NCBI GenBank assembly: GCA_016721865.1
Contig: JADKHF010000036.1
Coordinates: forward strand, 1-6,352
Source: Nitrosomonas sp.
GTDB lineage: Bacteria > Pseudomonadota > Gammaproteobacteria > Burkholderiales > Nitrosomonadaceae
DNA length: 6,352 bases
Direction: 5' to 3'
Shown here in pieces: positions 5,641-6,352 of the stretch. The position numbers and the translations under genes are program-made. A model generated the notes under the pieces. The model ran no database searches. It saw only the letters and a list, made by a program, of their open reading frames with translations, and was not told where the DNA came from. The first letter of the stretch is position 1. The number at the start of each line of letters is the position of its first letter.

Positions 5641-6352
5641 ATGACCGAAGAACAACGCCGCCAGCTTCAACAACAACTCTGGAATATTGCCAACACCTTA
5701 CGCGGCAAGATGAATGCGGATGAATTCCGTGATTACATTCTGGGGTTTATCTTTTACAAATACCTGTCGGAAAAAGTTGAGCGCTATGCCGATTCTTTGC
5801 TGGCAGAAGATCAGCTCAAGTTTGCTGAACTGAACGAACAGACTAAAGAAGGCGTTGAAATTGTGCAGGCGGTACACGATGCCGCTGTGAAACAGTTAGG
5901 CTACTTCTTAAAGCCTTCCGAGCTGTTTCATGCAGTTGCCCTAAAAGGCAATAATCAGCTTGATACCGGAAACCTGGGGGATGGTCACAATTTTATTCTG
6001 GCTGACCTTACCCGTATCCTCAAAAACATTGAGCAAAGCACGCTGGGCACCGACAGCGCCGATGACTTCAGCAATCTGTTTGAAGATTTAGACCTCACTT
6101 CTTCCAAGCTGGGTGCTACCGAGAAAGCCAAGAATGCGCTGGCCAAGGTGCTTGTGCATTTGGATAAGATTGACTTCAATCTGGCGGATGGTACGGCGGA
6201 TGTGTTAGGTGATGCGTATGAATATCTGATTGGTGAATTTGCCAGTGGTGCGGGTAAGAAGGCTGGTGAATTCTACACGCCGCAGCCAGTATCAACTTTA
6301 CTGGCCAAACTGGTAACCAGCCAGAACAAGAACCTTAAAACCCTGTATGACC
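5641..6352 (+). CDS. hsdM: Type I restriction-modification DNA methylase subunit M (partial, 3' end beyond window)
   Basis: The first 237 residues of HsdM, the adenine-N6 methyltransferase subunit of a type I system. With HsdS it methylates, and with HsdR it restricts, using S-adenosylmethionine. The start MTEEQRRQLQQQLWNIAN is typical of the family. The HsdM N-terminal domain covers about residues 8-150 (LRGKMNADEFRDYILGFIFYKYLSEK is its signature). The methylase domain begins with DAYEYLIGEF (191-200) and GEFYTPQPV (209-217), the SAM-binding entry motif. The catalytic NPPY/F motif would lie beyond the window. The frame is open and clean throughout. ATG 5641 has only a weak purine stretch (AAGAAAAA) upstream. 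hsdS and hsdR are expected downstream but not seen. It is probably a cargo defence gene of the island. Confidence 0.95.
   Translation, partial: MTEEQRRQLQQQLWNIANTLRGKMNADEFRDYILGFIFYKYLSEKVERYADSLLAEDQLKFAELNEQTKEGVEIVQAVHDAAVKQLGYFLKPSELFHAVALKGNNQLDTGNLGDGHNFILADLTRILKNIEQSTLGTDSADDFSNLFEDLDLTSSKLGATEKAKNALAKVLVHLDKIDFNLADGTADVLGDAYEYLIGEFASGAGKKAGEFYTPQPVSTLLAKLVTSQNKNLKTLYD

Noticed and set aside
1..6352. CRISPR array or insertion sequence
   Set aside because: No regularly spaced repeats and no transposase or terminal inverted repeats were found.

Overview
The window is the integrase end of an integrated proteobacterial genomic island (P4-like integrative element or satellite type). All supported genes lie on the + strand. 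The moderately AT-rich DNA, the P4-type integrase, the type of replication protein and the HigBA pair suggest a beta- or gammaproteobacterium (a Nitrosomonas-like host would fit). This is inferred from protein character, not from any search.

Layout: (i) 1-164, AT-rich control region with two sets of direct repeats and a likely int promoter; (ii) 165-1467, a DUF4102-type tyrosine integrase whose frame breaks near 497; (iii) 1503-2118, an intact higB-higA toxin-antitoxin operon with a strong promoter that may give a leaderless toxin mRNA; (iv) 2137-2224, a structured leader with two mutually exclusive hairpins, one covering a Shine-Dalgarno sequence, before a 97-residue unknown protein; (v) 2529-2734, remains of a small unknown basic protein; (vi) 2767-2857, two hairpins; (vii) 2862-3099, a small frame-broken DNA-binding protein (AlpA/excisionase-like role); (viii) 3102-3272, a 56-residue hydrophobic small protein overlapping the next gene; (ix) 3262-5603, a large replication protein (RepB-primase-like domain, Cys/His cluster, P-loop helicase-like domain) broken by seven frame changes; (x) 5641-6352, the 5' part of a type I restriction-modification methylase gene, hsdM.

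The genes suggest an element that integrates (int), may control its own excision and replication (DNA-binding protein, primase/helicase), stabilises itself (HigBA) and carries a defence cargo (type I R-M).

The most striking feature is that nearly every frame break can be explained by one or two missing bases in a short run. Every break in the replication gene goes in the same direction, and the repaired frame there has no internal stop codon. HigB, HigA, the 56-residue protein and hsdM read through cleanly. This points either to very recent inactivation of the integration/replication module or to base-calling deletions in the assembly. The sequence alone cannot decide between them.
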